Source: Ornithodoros turicata (lineage: Eukaryota; Arthropoda; Arachnida; Ixodida; Argasidae). Taken from it: a stretch of DNA of 64,000 nt. The DNA is taken from positions 26,313,511-26,377,510 of the forward strand of contig NC_088210.1 of assembly GCF_037126465.1 (NCBI RefSeq). Direction: 5' to 3'. The notes under the pieces were generated by a model. It did not search any database. It was not told the origin of the DNA and was given only the letters and a program-made list of their open reading frames with translations. Of the stretch, positions 33,901 through 45,231 are shown piece after piece. Each line of letters opens with the position of its first letter. The first letter of the stretch is position 1. The translations under genes were made by a program, and so were the position numbers.

Positions 33901-34016
33901 TGAGCTGGGCAAGGAGTTGGGAGACATAGACGACTTGTGACAGACTGTGGTGAGACAGAACGACCCTTTAAGAACATCACAAATTCAAAGGAGTACGGTG
34001 AGGATCCTGATCAGTG
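30999..34016. other. Non-coding stretch, one hairpin end
   Basis: A 45-bp left end of family H at about 32465-32510 and poly-C at 31876-31891. The ORFs here, including the minus one at 33256-33639, have no recognisable domain. Confidence 0.4.
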
Positions 34017-34300
34017 TCTTGTAACTTGTGACTTCTATGCATTAGAACTACGGGACTATTGCGCTGATTGTGATCGACAGCCGTGACACTATGTTGTGAC
34101 TCACAAAGTGTTTGAACCTCTGCTTGACTGTGGTTTTTCATTTTCTTTCACCGACGGAACTCTTCTTCTTACTGCCATTCCCCTTTCCCCCTTTGTTTTT
34201 CTTTTTGCTCTACGTTGTAGTACCGGGGTAGCCAGTCCGATTTAGTCGTGGCTCACATCCCTCCTCCCTTTTGTTTTATTCTATCCAACATCATCACCAT
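34017..34300 (+). repeat. LINE 3' tail, family T2, plus orientation
   Basis: Its sequence (CTTGTAACTTGTGACTTCTA, TTTTCTTTCACCGACG, GGGGTAGCCAGTCCGA) recurs in inverse at 50765-51010 and in part at 59525-59610. It ends in a T-rich GTTTTATTC segment. Probably a 3' UTR of a non-LTR element whose coding part is not here. Confidence 0.6.
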
Positions 34301-35965
34301 CGCCATGGTTCGGTAAGCTCTCAGAACAAGGGGAACGACGGTGCCCTATAATGAGCGTTCCCACAAGCGATCTGCCGGCATGCTCTATTTACTGGTATAA
34401 CGATGCATCCCACACGAGACTTTCTGACGAGCCATTTCCTGAAGAGACATTCTATTACCGCGGAAATCCAAATGAGCATGAAAAAAAAAAAAAAAAGAGA
34501 GATAGCTGCGGGAAGTGGCGCCGCTGGTCATACTAAACTCCCACAAAGGCGTCTAGAGATGTATTGGCGTCTACTTCGGTACTCTCGTGAAAGGATGTAG
34601 CCGGAAGGCGAATCGCACACCACCAGAAAAGTGGGTGGTGGTGTTCTCGCTTGCCATGGTTGTCACGGACCGGGTAAAGAGACAGTGATGAACGAAGAAA
34701 GTAGTTTCAGGAACAGTAAGACAAAACTAGAGTAGGCTTTACCGCCGTATTCTCGCTCAGCCCTTCCAGTAGTTTTGGCAATGCATTGGGCGCTCGCTCG
34801 CTGCGAGTGCACAATGCCAAAGCTACTGGAAGGGTCCCTCGAAGCACAGGGATCCCTTAGGGCTGACTGAGAATACGGCGGAAAGACGCTGCTCATGGAA
34901 ACAAGTTGGAAAAGCACATAGCTCGCCTTCTTCTCCTTGATACAGGTAGTGATGCAAAAAAAAAAAATGATGATGATGGGAAAGATGATTCGTCATGCGG
35001 TGCTCTGGTTCAAGCCCCGCCTTACGCTTGTTTCCATTGGCTGCCATTCTGTGCCATGATTCCTTCAAAGCACCACCACCACCACCACCACCACCAAAAC
35101 AGGGGAAGGAGCCTATCTGGGACATGCATAATGTGTCCGAGATAGGCGCGTCCTCCCATTGGGTCTGCGGTTATCCGCGGAGGATATCATATTTCTGTTT
35201 AAAAAAAGTGAGTTTCGCTTGACAATTTTCAAAGTTCAATTGAAAAAAATAAATTTCCCGCATTTAAAAATTGTCCAAAGCCTTCCTCAATGATGGCAAA
35301 AGTTTCCAGAAGGCAAATGCCGAAAGTCCGACAATCCTCCGGCGAGTACGTAGCCAGTTAGAATTTTTTATCACCTTAGGTGAAACACCCTGTATATCCG
35401 TGGCACTTGGTGGCGCTGTAGTTTTTTTCTTTTTCTTTTTTTTTTTCGTTGCTCTGATTTTTACGGCGGGGTAACTCTGCTACGGCTTTAAAACGCATTG
35501 TTTGGCTTATTGGTGATGGATCATCGTTCTAAAAGCGCCGAAGGGGCGGACACGCACACACAGGACACAACAGTGCGTCTGTGTCTTGTGTCCTGTGTGC
35601 GCTGTCCTTTCCTTCCGACAGTGCTTTTCCTCCTTTTAGAACTATACGATCGGTTAAGGCTGGCGCTCTACATTTCTCGTCGTTGTTAGGTTAAATACGG
35701 CTATAGACTATTTAAACTTTGTTTATTCCTGTTGTAATTGTCTCTACATACGTCCTATCTTAAGTCCGCTGTCTTCGGCGGAGCAGACTAAGTTTCTAAA
35801 TGCGCGTCCTTCACGTCTTGTCCCCGCTGGTAATAGTGAGTTTTAGTATACCGTTGATAAAGTTATCGTGCCTATCGGAACCAATCGCAGTGGTGCGTGA
35901 CTCAGAATCTTATCCACTGATTGGTTCCGGTTGATACGGTTCGACGTAAGGACTGGACCTGTCCC
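34301..35965. other. Non-coding stretch with palindromes and simple repeats
   Basis: (CCA)n at about 35073-35095. A diverged H-type centre lies at 35096-35160 (GGAGCCTATCTGG...CCGAGATAGGCGC). A transposon end GGTGAAACACCCTGTATA is at about 35379-35396. An inverted ACACAGGACACAA/TTGTGTCCTGTGT pair is at 35557-35605. A stem CGGAACCAATC/GATTGGTTCCG is at 35876-35930. Confidence 0.45.
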
Positions 35966-36112
35966 AAGCAGCACAATGTACTGAAAGTCGAGTGCAATAG
36001 GGGTGGACGGTATGTGTCTTATCAATGTTCCTTAGTTTCAAGAGTCTGTTCAAGGTCTTCCACCTACCCGTCCACCCCTATTGCACCCGACTTTCAGTAC
36101 ATTGTGCTGCTT
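35966..36112. mobile_element. 147-bp hairpin element with AAGCAGCACAA ends
   Basis: Terminal AAGCAGCACAATGTACTGAA and its complement. The arms pair about 55 bp (CGAGTGCAATAGGGGTGGAC / GTCCACCCCTATTGCACCCG). The termini are the same as those of 56968-57155, though the interior is unrelated. Confidence 0.7.
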
Positions 36113-37268
36113 AGGAAGCCACGTTATTAACTGTCTGCTAAAACTCCCTAATAACGTACGTGTTCGCGGACGTGATTATTCGTCTCTTTTGGAAGATACA
36201 TTTGCCTCGTTTTATCACACCATGGGCGATACCTTGTGAAGTTATGACATGTTCCTGTTTGCTGCGCTGCATTCATGTTGTGCTGATGTTCGCTGACGAA
36301 TGCTGATCTTTTTTTCGGGAACGCACACATCACTAGGGCGCACAATATTTTTTCCAGGTCTCCTCTCAAGGAATATACGAATCAACTCGCTTGTCACGGC
36401 GTTCCATTTTTCCGTTCAATCTACGCGCTCTACCCTGAGTGGCGCAACATTCATCACTGTTGACAATGCTAGCGTTCTCCGATACAACAGCGGTTGAATG
36501 AATACACTTGACAAACCATAGTGTGAAAAATGCATTTCCGACAGTCTGGAAATGAAGTCGAGCATTCCATATGTCTTCGCTGTCAAAGCCGCAGCATTCG
36601 TCTGGGGCGCTGCCGGTTGCCTTTCCGTTTGAATAGCGCCTTCAGACATTACCGGAACGAATCCTTAAAATTTTCAGTATTGTGTATTGAGTATTCGAGG
36701 TGTCAATAAAAGTGTAACCCGACATACAATGAGAACAATAACCTGTCGGAACGAAAAGATATAGTATGATTATGATATAGTATATAGTACGCGACGGTAC
36801 ATGATATAGTATATAGCATGCGGCTGCATATATAGTACGCAGTTCAACAAGCAAAATAAGATGACGGAAACGTAGAACAAAGTCCCTCTCCTTCTCAAGA
36901 AGCGCGACAATATGGAGCAGCCTCCGGTTGGTCTCCTTAAACAACTTGTCCAATCATGGCAGGAGATCGTTTGAGGAAACCAATGAGAGGCGTTTACGTA
37001 GATGGCATTGTCTAACAGTTTGTTGCTTGTAAACCCAGCCAACAAGTTACAAATATGACAGAGAACGGTTCATATTTTTAACTTGTTAGCAAAATAGCGG
37101 TAAAACAATCGGCGCATTGATGCATCCAGTGCCATCCCAGTAAAAATGGCTCAGGGCGACGTCTGGTGGGAAATAATCATCAACTTAGCAGCGCCGCATC
37201 TGAAGGCTAGCGGTGGTGCTACTCATCGGCCGGCTTATTTCTTCCTCAATTGTATAATAACCTTGTAG
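36113..37268. other. Non-coding stretch, nothing recognised
   Basis: A degenerate ATGATATAGTATATAG tandem tract at about 36765-36845. No gene seen up to the LINE. Confidence 0.4.
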
Positions 37269-38899
37269 TGATATCCCTATCGCGCTGGGTTCCTCTCCAG
37301 ACCCTGCCTTGGGCGTACCTTTCTCGCTTGTTGAGCTTGAATCTGCCCTGAGGAATTCCCCCCAACACACCTCGCCTGGAGCTGACCAGGTGACGTACAA
37401 AGCCCTCCGGAATCTCCCCTTATGTGGGCGTCGGCTCCTCTTGAGGCTCTTTAACAGAACCTGGCGGACAGGTGAAGTTCCACGCGGATGGAAAACTGCA
37501 ATGGTTGTTCCTCTTCTGAAACCAGGCAGGTCGCCACATAATATTGATTCCTTTCGTCCGATTGCCCTCACAAGCTGTGTTGCGAAGACAATGGAGCGCA
37601 TGGTTTTCCGCCGCTTGACTGGTACCTGGAAAGCACGCGCTTTTTTCCTGAGGTGATGGCAGGCTTTCGTCGGGGATGTTCAGCAATTGACAACGTATAC
37701 TCGATGTCGTCGCTGAAGTTCAATAAGCAAATGCAGAAGGCACCCTCACCAGTGCAGGAACGGAGTTGCCTCAGGACATATGCCGCCGATATTTCGAACA
37801 GAGACTGTTCTTCTTCTGGGCCAGTTATTCTTCGGTGCAGTTTTTCTCGACGTAGAGAAAGCTTATGACAACGTGCTGCACAGCGCCGTCGTTGCGACGC
37901 TACAAGAGGCGGAAATAGGAAGACTTTCTAGCTGACCGACGCGTCTTCGTGCGCACAACGGAAGGTGACACCGCTTTCCATCCCGTCCGTCGTGGTGTCC
38001 CACAGGGAAGTGTATTGAGCACTCTCCTCTTTAATGTTACAATGGCTTCGCTTCCCGCCCAGCTTCGTGATCATACCCGCATCACTTTGTACGCAGACGA
38101 CATCTGCATATGGACCTCTGCTACCCGTCGACACACCGTCCAACGCCGGTTACAATGCGCCTTGGATTCTATTGTAGAATACCTTGCCGACCGAGGCTTA
38201 TCGGTCTCTCCTTCTAAGACCGTCGCCATGGCTTTCACCCGACGCTCATTCCAAAGGTATCCATTGTTCGTCAGTGGGACACCGCTGGATTTTGCGCCTC
38301 ATTGCAAGTACCTTGGCGTGACATTAGACAGAGGCATGACGTGGTCCCGGCACGTGAAAACAATAGCCACCAAGACCAGCGGTTTTGTAAATGCTCTACG
38401 TTGCATTGCTGGATCGTCGTGGAGCCCTTCATGCGCTGACCTCCGTCACGTGCACACAGCGTTGATTCTGGGCACATTGCGGTACAGCCTGCCTATTTAC
38501 ACGGCCTCAGCATATCCGGAGAGCGTGAGCTTCTCAATATTCAGGCCCGAAGCCTCTTCTTCTGTTTCCTGTTCTTTCTGTTCTGTTCTGTTCTTCTGTT
38601 TGGGAGTTCCATTCTACACCGACTACGCCAGGACACGTCTACTTCTCTGTAAAATGGGTCTTCCCCAGTCGCCCAAATGCCCCACTTGCGCTGTTGAAGC
38701 TGATGTTCCGCACCTTCTCCTCGACCCTCACAGATTCGACACCCCTCGAGCCACGCTGACACGACGCCTACTCGAGCTGCGGTGCACAGACTTTTCTCTG
38801 GCCACTCTGCTCGGCCAAGTAGGAGATCATACCCAGCGGTCTGTGACCAAAGCTGTCCTGACTTTCTTGAGAGATTCAGGTCTTATGAACAGCCTGTGA
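37269..38899 (+). pseudogene. Non-LTR retrotransposon ORF2 remnant: reverse transcriptase and C-terminus (I/Jockey-like)
   Basis: 37269-37650 encodes the RT fingers (SPGADQVTYKALRNL, WRTGEVPRGWK, FRPIALTSCVAKTMERM). 37655-37720 gives MAGFRRGCSAIDN. 37835-37915 encodes FLDVEKAYDNVLH, which is catalytic motif A, in a different frame. 37949-38899 is open for 316 codons with RGVPQGSVLS, YADD (catalytic motif C, about 38092-38103), YLGVTLDRGMTWSRHV, LILGTLRYSLPIYTA, and a C-terminal C-x2-C...H segment (KCPTCAVEADVPHLL) ending FLRDSGL. The endonuclease, the 5' part and RNase H are missing. At about 38545-38610 the RNase H region is replaced in frame by a pyrimidine-rich tract. Frameshifts make it non-functional. 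Confidence 0.9.
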
Positions 38900-39365
38900 A
38901 CTCAGTCGTGCAATCTCATTCTTCTGTGCCCCACTGTCACCCTCAACGCATTAACCTCATGCTTTCCTTCTAAAGTCATCTTCTGTGATCCATCTCATCA
39001 TTCTTTCACCGTTTGTTAGTCATCTTTTTTTTGCCATCTTTGTCTTTAATCTACCTCATCCTTCTTCCACCATTTGTTAGTTTATCCTTTATTTCCTAAT
39101 TCCTTTTCTGTTTATTTATTTCTTATTTCTTAATTTTATTTATTTATTTATTTATTTCTTATTCCTTCCTATTTCTTTCTTTCTTTAATTCTTTTCTTTT
39201 CTTTTTATTTATTTCTTATTTTTTAATTTTCTTTATTTATCTATTTATTTATTTCTGGAATAGCAAGCCGACGTCCCGTTTGGCTGACCTTTCCTCCCTT
39301 TTTTCTTTCCTTTTTTTCCTTTTCTTTCTTCTTTTCTTTTTTTTATTTCTAATAAATATATCCCC
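38900..39365 (+). repeat. 3' UTR and tail of the LINE
   Basis: A T-rich 3' region with (ATTT)n at about 39135-39255 is followed by the tail GGAATAGCAAGCCGACG...TTTGGCTGACCTTTCC (39256-39290) and AATAAATATATCCCCC at 39350-39365. The same tail occurs on its own at 47830 and 51597 (plus), and inverted at 23640 and 60570. Confidence 0.65.
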
Positions 39366-39715
39366 CTGTACGTGAGAACATGAAAGCATAACACACTCGC
39401 TTTCAACTTCGTTCATATTGCAGGAGTGCCGGGGCTAAGTTGGGTACGACATAAAAGGAAGACATTGTTTGCCCTTGCTGCGTGTACTCAAACCGCGAGT
39501 TAGAAGAGCGAACATAGCGTTTTTCTAATGTCCTTCCCGTATGATTTAATCTAACGGCTTTGCGCAGAGATCATTCCAGCACAGGACGAAAAGCGTGTTC
39601 TGGTGGTGGCTCTTGAATCATCCGCGATATTGGCGTCCTTATAATCCATTACATAGCGTTCCCATAGCGACCTGTTGAAAAGCTCTTTTGAGTGGGAGTC
39701 AGTTACAATCGTTTT
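39366..39715. repeat. 350-bp inverted repeat, left copy
   Basis: Its reverse complement matches 63149-63521. Landmarks shared by complement are ATAACACACTCGCTTTCAAC, AACCGCGAGTTAGAAGAGCG and GAGTGGGAGTCAGTTACAAT. No ORF of note. It lies directly downstream of the LINE tail. Confidence 0.75.
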
Positions 39716-42700
39716 AGCCACAGTTGCCTCGCGGCGCTAGCACGGAAATGAAAAAAAGAAAAAACATCCGGTACTGAGGCAGCAACATGAGTTTAGCAGC
39801 CTTCGGTGCAATATCGCTGTTTCCTCCAACTGATCCTGCATACGTGTAGGTCACGCCTTATATCCCGTAGCGAATGGGAGTCCGTCTTGGTCCTTTCAAA
39901 TTATAGAACGTAGGATACTCAGACACAATCTGTGAGTGCGTCTATTTAGTATAGCGTTCTTATTATATGTATGAAAAAAAAAATCGCGTATGTGACTACT
40001 TCACTGTATCAACATTTCAAGATCAAATATAGGAAAGATGTTATTACCGGCAGTTTCACTGCTGCAATGTAGAGTCTGAAAGAGCACTGATGCGAGCAAG
40101 TTGGTTACATGCACAAACTGACGTTTACTGAAGACGAAAACGACAGACGACAGGCGGGTGTATACTCGTGGAGTTCGTCTGTCGTTTTTGTCGGCTTGTT
40201 AGAAGAGCAACAACGACAACAACAATAATAAATGATGACGATGAGATGGGGCTTGTTAGAGCCACCGACGTCACTCTAGCTAAACGCCAGCAGAAACGGT
40301 CCACTGTGTATAGAACGTCAAGCAGTAAGCCGCTTATATCGAGGATCCACTGAAGCAACCGGATCCGGCTACCCAAAACGAGGGTCATCCTCAGATAAAA
40401 TACAAAAGTTTTGCCTAGAGAAATACTAGAATCGATCGCACAAGGAAGAAGTTTTTTTTTTTTCCTTTTTTTGTGCGCGTTTGCTCACAGTTGAAGAGGG
40501 CATTACGAAACAGATTCAGGAAGCGCACGGGAATCTCATTTCACAAAGCCACGCTGTCACAGAGAGTGCCTTAGAGCGCCTTTTGTCGAAGAAGACACCT
40601 ACCACGTCCGTCCGCCGTATGTTACCCGTACCTCTGCCTATCTTAGTATTTTTCTGAAGTGTACTTTCAAACTACTTTGCGCAGCTAGATTGCCTGCCGT
40701 CCAGCGAATCACCAGAGTGACATTTTCGTAATGTTAAATCGCGCTGTGGGGCACGAATTTTTTGTAGCATTACATGTGATCTTCCTGTGTGGCGTGAAAA
40801 GACCAGCCTTTTTTTTTCTATGTGATGACGCAAGAGAATGTTTTAACGTATAGCGCAGGTCTTTTGGCTAGGAATGATTTCGTCGAGAGTGTCCTGTCCC
40901 GTCCGTTACATCACCGACTTGTCACCTGAACCAACTCTCTCATACATCGTGATGGTAGCTCCCATTCTACCACTCCTTAGTTCGACTTATTAATTATAAT
41001 GTAACAGCAGACAAACAAGACCAAGTCTTGCGCTCCGCACTTTTGTTTACGGCAAGAAACTGCAGAGTCGTTCATGTGCTTGATTACAGTCAAAAGGTCA
41101 TTCCAACATTACGAATTGTCTCAATTTGATTTCTTACGAGATAGTATACAGGTTTTTATCGCTATCTGACATGGTCTGACTAACGAGCCACGAGTGAACT
41201 TTTTTCCATCTTCCATTAATACTTTCCTGCGATAGCTGATCGCGTATCATTCATGCGAGCACGGTTGAGGTGGCACCCATCGCGTACAGAAGTGAAGAAA
41301 AGCCGCGCGGAGTAGTCGATAAATCGTTAATGCTCCATCGAGAAACTTTTTGTTTTGGCACTTCAGAATAAATCGAGATCAAAGTTTGATAGCGGCATCA
41401 CTATTATTTTTGTTTTTGTTATATTGCTTCGGTACTTCAGTGGCACTGAAAGATTGTTGTCGTCCTCAAAGAAAATGACGTCGTTACTTCTTCATTGTGC
41501 TCTGTCATAGGGTTATTAGCTTCAGTATAAAGGGACTTACTTCAGTAATAATATGAGCGACATCTACTGAGGTGTGTCACGGCATTTCAATCAATTAATC
41601 ACTGAATAGATGTTCAGCAATGCTCCGCTTTTAGCCTTTGTCACCCAACTCGATCATCGTGTAAATCTCTCATCGCTCGTACTTGTAGAAACCTCGTCAT
41701 CCTCCTCTCTCATCCTGGACCATCTCATCGCTCATACCTGTAGATAGCTTTTAACTACCACGCTCAATTGGTATTATCACTTGGTGTTGTTATCGTCCCA
41801 CATATCCCCCACATCATCTCTCCCATCATCATCTCCCACACACTTACCATAGTTTTGGCGCTCTTTGGCCTTTGCGCCATTAAACGCATAATCTCTCTCT
41901 CTCTCACTGAATCAATTTCGTGTTGTCGTATCTGGCGGCGTGCTTCATAGCGATCATTCGTCTCATTGGGTTGTCTAGATTGTGACAGGTTGATATCTAT
42001 TCGATATCTATTCAATAGCGTGAGTCATCTTACAATCATCTCTTACATCACAATTTTCGTCACATTTGCCTTTTTTTTTTAGAAATTAACAATTGAAAAT
42101 TACGAGCAACAACGTATGGAATTAGCCACCAACAGCCCATCAACAGCCACCAACACCCTCCCTGAAGGAAGCGTAAAGTAATTATTTACTAATATGTACT
42201 CTTAATAATAATATTATTAATAATAATAACTATAAATACTTCATAATACTTACTAATAATAATATATACTGTCTCTCACTCTCTCTCTGTCGGTAAATGT
42301 TGAGTATCCGCACAGAGTGATCTTGCTCAGCGCTGCTTGGGAGTTCCTTCGCGTCGTGGCCCCTTGATCCCTGACGCCAGCCAGCATCATTTCCTATCAA
42401 GCTTACCTAGGAGAGGAACCCACCCGTTCCTGGCAGGTATTGATGTAGCGGCAGCCGCATACGTTCCTACACACGCGGCACAAACGCATTTATCATCCTA
42501 AGTTGCCCGGACTTTTCTCGTCCATCTTATTCGTGGACACGTTCCAGCTAATATCCATCAGGGGCCAAGAGAAATGGAAGTAGCGGTGTAAATTATTGTG
42601 ACAAAGTGCGTTGCACTGGTTGTGTTCTGTGCTTTCTTTCTTGTCCTTCTCTCCCTTTCGCTACTGGTATGAATGTTACCTCCAGCTTTAGTGTAACGCC

Positions 42701-43477
42701 CTTTTCAGTTTATGGTAAGAGGAAGAGAAACGATGCCGCAGCTACTTTCCTATCTTCGTCTTGCGACCTCCCCTCGAAGGTCGACCTCTTCGACGTCCTG
42801 AAGTGTCGTCTGTCGTGACAGTAGAGAGTTTTAGTGCATTGTACGCTATCGCCTTTGCGTACGTAAGGGATAGCCAATAAGTGTAGGGATAAGCCAGATG
42901 GTAAGGGATAAGCCAATTGTTTCACTCGTTTGAAGTGGCTGAAGGTTGTGCTGTTATAACCGCGAAATATAGAAGACTTTATTAGAATATATTACAATTA
43001 CATATAGAGAGAGAATATCGTGTAGAATATTATTGAATATCTCTCTCAAGCTGCGTCTTCTACTGCTGCTTCGTGCACTCATCGATTGGGGTCAGCACAA
43101 GTGACATGGTTTAGCTTTGTCGGCATGGCGGTTTCCCCCTTCCAGTTTCGAACATTTGTTTACGTCAGAGTTTTAATTTGCACACGTCCCGCATAGCAGA
43201 GTGTTGTAAAAGCGAATCAAAAGAGGACGCGAGAAAGACGAACAGACAGAGCAGGCGACGCAGTTTTAATTAATTCCGAGCCTGCAGACATCCTCGAGTG
43301 TTTACATGCCCAACAACGTAGACGTGCTTGTACTCCGTGCTTTTTTACATTGCTATGCTTCACGCACGTTGTGTAAAGTTAGATGTCTTTTATATCGTAG
43401 TCTGGCTCAGTTGTCAAACACACTTCTCCTACACTACAGGAGTTCGACAGGTCGGATGTGTTGACCCAGTAAATATA
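39716..43477. other. Non-coding stretch with simple repeats
   Basis: A CTCATC/CATCTC-rich region at about 41690-41830, an (AAT)n/ATAATA region at 42200-42265, and GA/CT tracts at 41888-41900 and 43005. No gene recognised; one half MITE is listed separately. Confidence 0.4.
42824..42915. repeat. Family B MITE, left half
   Basis: Starts after TA (42822-42823) with GAGAGTTTTAGTGCATTGTA and continues CGCTATCGCCTTTGCGTACG. It then decays into AAGGGATAAGCC repeats without a matching right arm. Confidence 0.6.
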
Positions 43478-44217
43478 CAGTCGACCCGCGTTGATCCGGT
43501 CTTCGTTTATCCGGATCCTGCGCTATCCGGACAAAAAAGCATGGGGACGGATTTCTCCCCATGTATTTCGCCCTCGTTTATCCGGACTTCAGCTTCCGGA
43601 CTCGGACGAGAATTCCAGGGAACAGAAGTGACTAATACCCAACAATCGGCTTCAGTTATCCGGTCATTGTCCAGGAAGGACACTTGGCCCACACCTAGTC
43701 AAGCGAGGTCGAGGACCCTGGTCGTGGCCTCCTTTTTACTGACACAACGAGGGTGTTGCTAGGAAGAATTTTCTCCCTTTCCGAGTTTGCACGTTCCACA
43801 AAAGTAATCCACTGAGCAGTCTGGTCATTTCAGACTGAGAAGGTCCGCAACGAGGACCCCTGCGCTGCAATCATAGATGACGACATCGTCAGTGTCGTCG
43901 CTTCCGATAGTGTTCAAGAAGAATCTGATGATGCACCAGCTGTTACGATAGAAAATGCGCGGGCGGCACTGAGAACAGCGCTAGTATTTTCCGAGCAGCA
44001 AAACAATATTTCGCAAGTTAATGCCAGCAAAGGTTTGCAGGATCTGGATGCGTGTATTAGAATGAAACAGACGACAATGGATAGTTTTCTCTGTAATGGT
44101 CAATAAAGATGCCCTTTAAGGAGCACTCTGGATTTTCGTGTTTCACTTATCCGGTTCCCCCGCTATCCGGACGTTTTCACAGGAAACGAGGCCGTCCGGA
44201 TAAGCGCGGGTCGACTG
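43478..44217 (+). mobile_element. pogo/Tigger-like transposon with internal deletion (740 bp)
   Basis: Exact 22-bp inverted ends with two mismatches (CAGTCGACCCGCG followed by TTGATCCGG or CTTATCCGG on the complement), flanked by TA at 43476-43477 and 44218-44219. Subterminal repeats of the TTTATCCGGA type recur in both halves. TA target and CAG ends fit the pogo/Tigger group of Tc1/mariner. Only the transposase C-terminus is left inside. Confidence 0.85.
43816..44106 (+). pseudogene. Transposase C-terminal remnant of the pogo/Tigger-like element
   Basis: An open frame without an ATG reaches a TAA at 44104-44106 (about 96 codons). It is acidic (IIDDDIVSVV, EESDDAP), then has ARAALRTALVFSEQQNNIS and a basic KQTTMDSFL near the end, the layout of a Tigger C-terminus. 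The DNA-binding and DDE catalytic domains are deleted. Dependent on a transposase in trans, if mobile at all. Confidence 0.65.
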
Positions 44218-44390
44218 TACTTCGACACCGCACACGTACAGGATGTCTCGAGTGAGTTGGACAAGGATTTAAAGAAAACTGGTACACCGAACTCGGATGA
44301 AAACAGGTCGCGTACTGCTGGCAGTCGTATTGAGTGAATCAATGTATCTTGTACACAGAAGAAAGACAGAGCCGAGGCAAGTGCCATTTA

Positions 44391-44887
44391 CACTCTAAAA
44401 ACAGAATTTCACTGCATAGCACTCTGTGCGCCAACCACACTCTTAAAAATGAACTTCACGGCATAGCACGCTCCTAGCCAACCATAATCTCGAATGATAT
44501 CGTTATCTGCCCTGATTTGTTGAAAACGGGAGGCGTACGCCTTTTTTGTGACACTTATGCTGTTCATGATTGTCACAAAAAAGGCGTACGCCTACCGTTT
44601 TCAACAAATCAGGGCAGATAACGATATCATTGGAGATTATGGTTGGCTAGGAGCGTGCTATGCGGTGAAGTTCATTTTTAAGTGTGCAGTGCCAGGAATG
44701 ACAGGGTTTTCGTTTCTGATTCGAGGAGAGAGGTGGCGTATGCCATTTTGTGGCAATTTGGATGTATGGTAATTGCCACAAAAAGGCAAACGCCCCCTCC
44801 GTCTTTGAATCAGGAGCAATAACCCTATCATTCCTGGTACTGGTTGGCGCACAGCGTGCTATGCGGTGAAGTTCTGCTTTTAGAGTG
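44391..44887. mobile_element. Family H subfamily 2 hairpin split by a subfamily 1 hairpin
   Basis: Outer ends CACTCTAAAAACAGAATTTC and complement, TA at 44389-44390 and 44888-44889. After GCGCCAACCA (44437) a complete subfamily 1 hairpin (about 44438-44686) is inserted. The outer arm resumes at GTGCCAGGAATG. This shows subfamily 1 was active after this subfamily 2 copy. Confidence 0.8.
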
Positions 44888-44980
44888 TAGGGACGGTATA
44901 AACAACAGAGCATCTAAACTCCTAACGAAGAGTGAAAGTCAAGTAATTCGCGAAAATGTCAATGTGTGCCAGAGGATCTA

Positions 44981-45231
44981 CACTCTAAAGACAGAGCTTC
45001 ACCGCGCATCGCACTCCTAGCCAACCATCAGCCCAATTGACAACGTTCCGATCCTCAGATTTGATGAAAACGGGGAGCGTACACCATTTTTGCGGAAATT
45101 ATGAACTCCATAATGCCACAAAAATTGCGTACGGCCCCCGTTTTCAGGAAATCGTGGGAGAGAGAACGATGTCAGTCAGGATGATAGTTGGCTAGGAGCG
45201 TGCTGTGTGGTGAAGTTCATCCTTAACAGTG
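44981..45231. mobile_element. Family H hairpin MITE, diverged
   Basis: Starts after TA (44979-44980) with CACTCTAAAGACAGAGCTTC and ends TTAACAGTG. The arms are more diverged than in other copies (CGTACACC / TTGCGTACGG centre). Confidence 0.7.
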
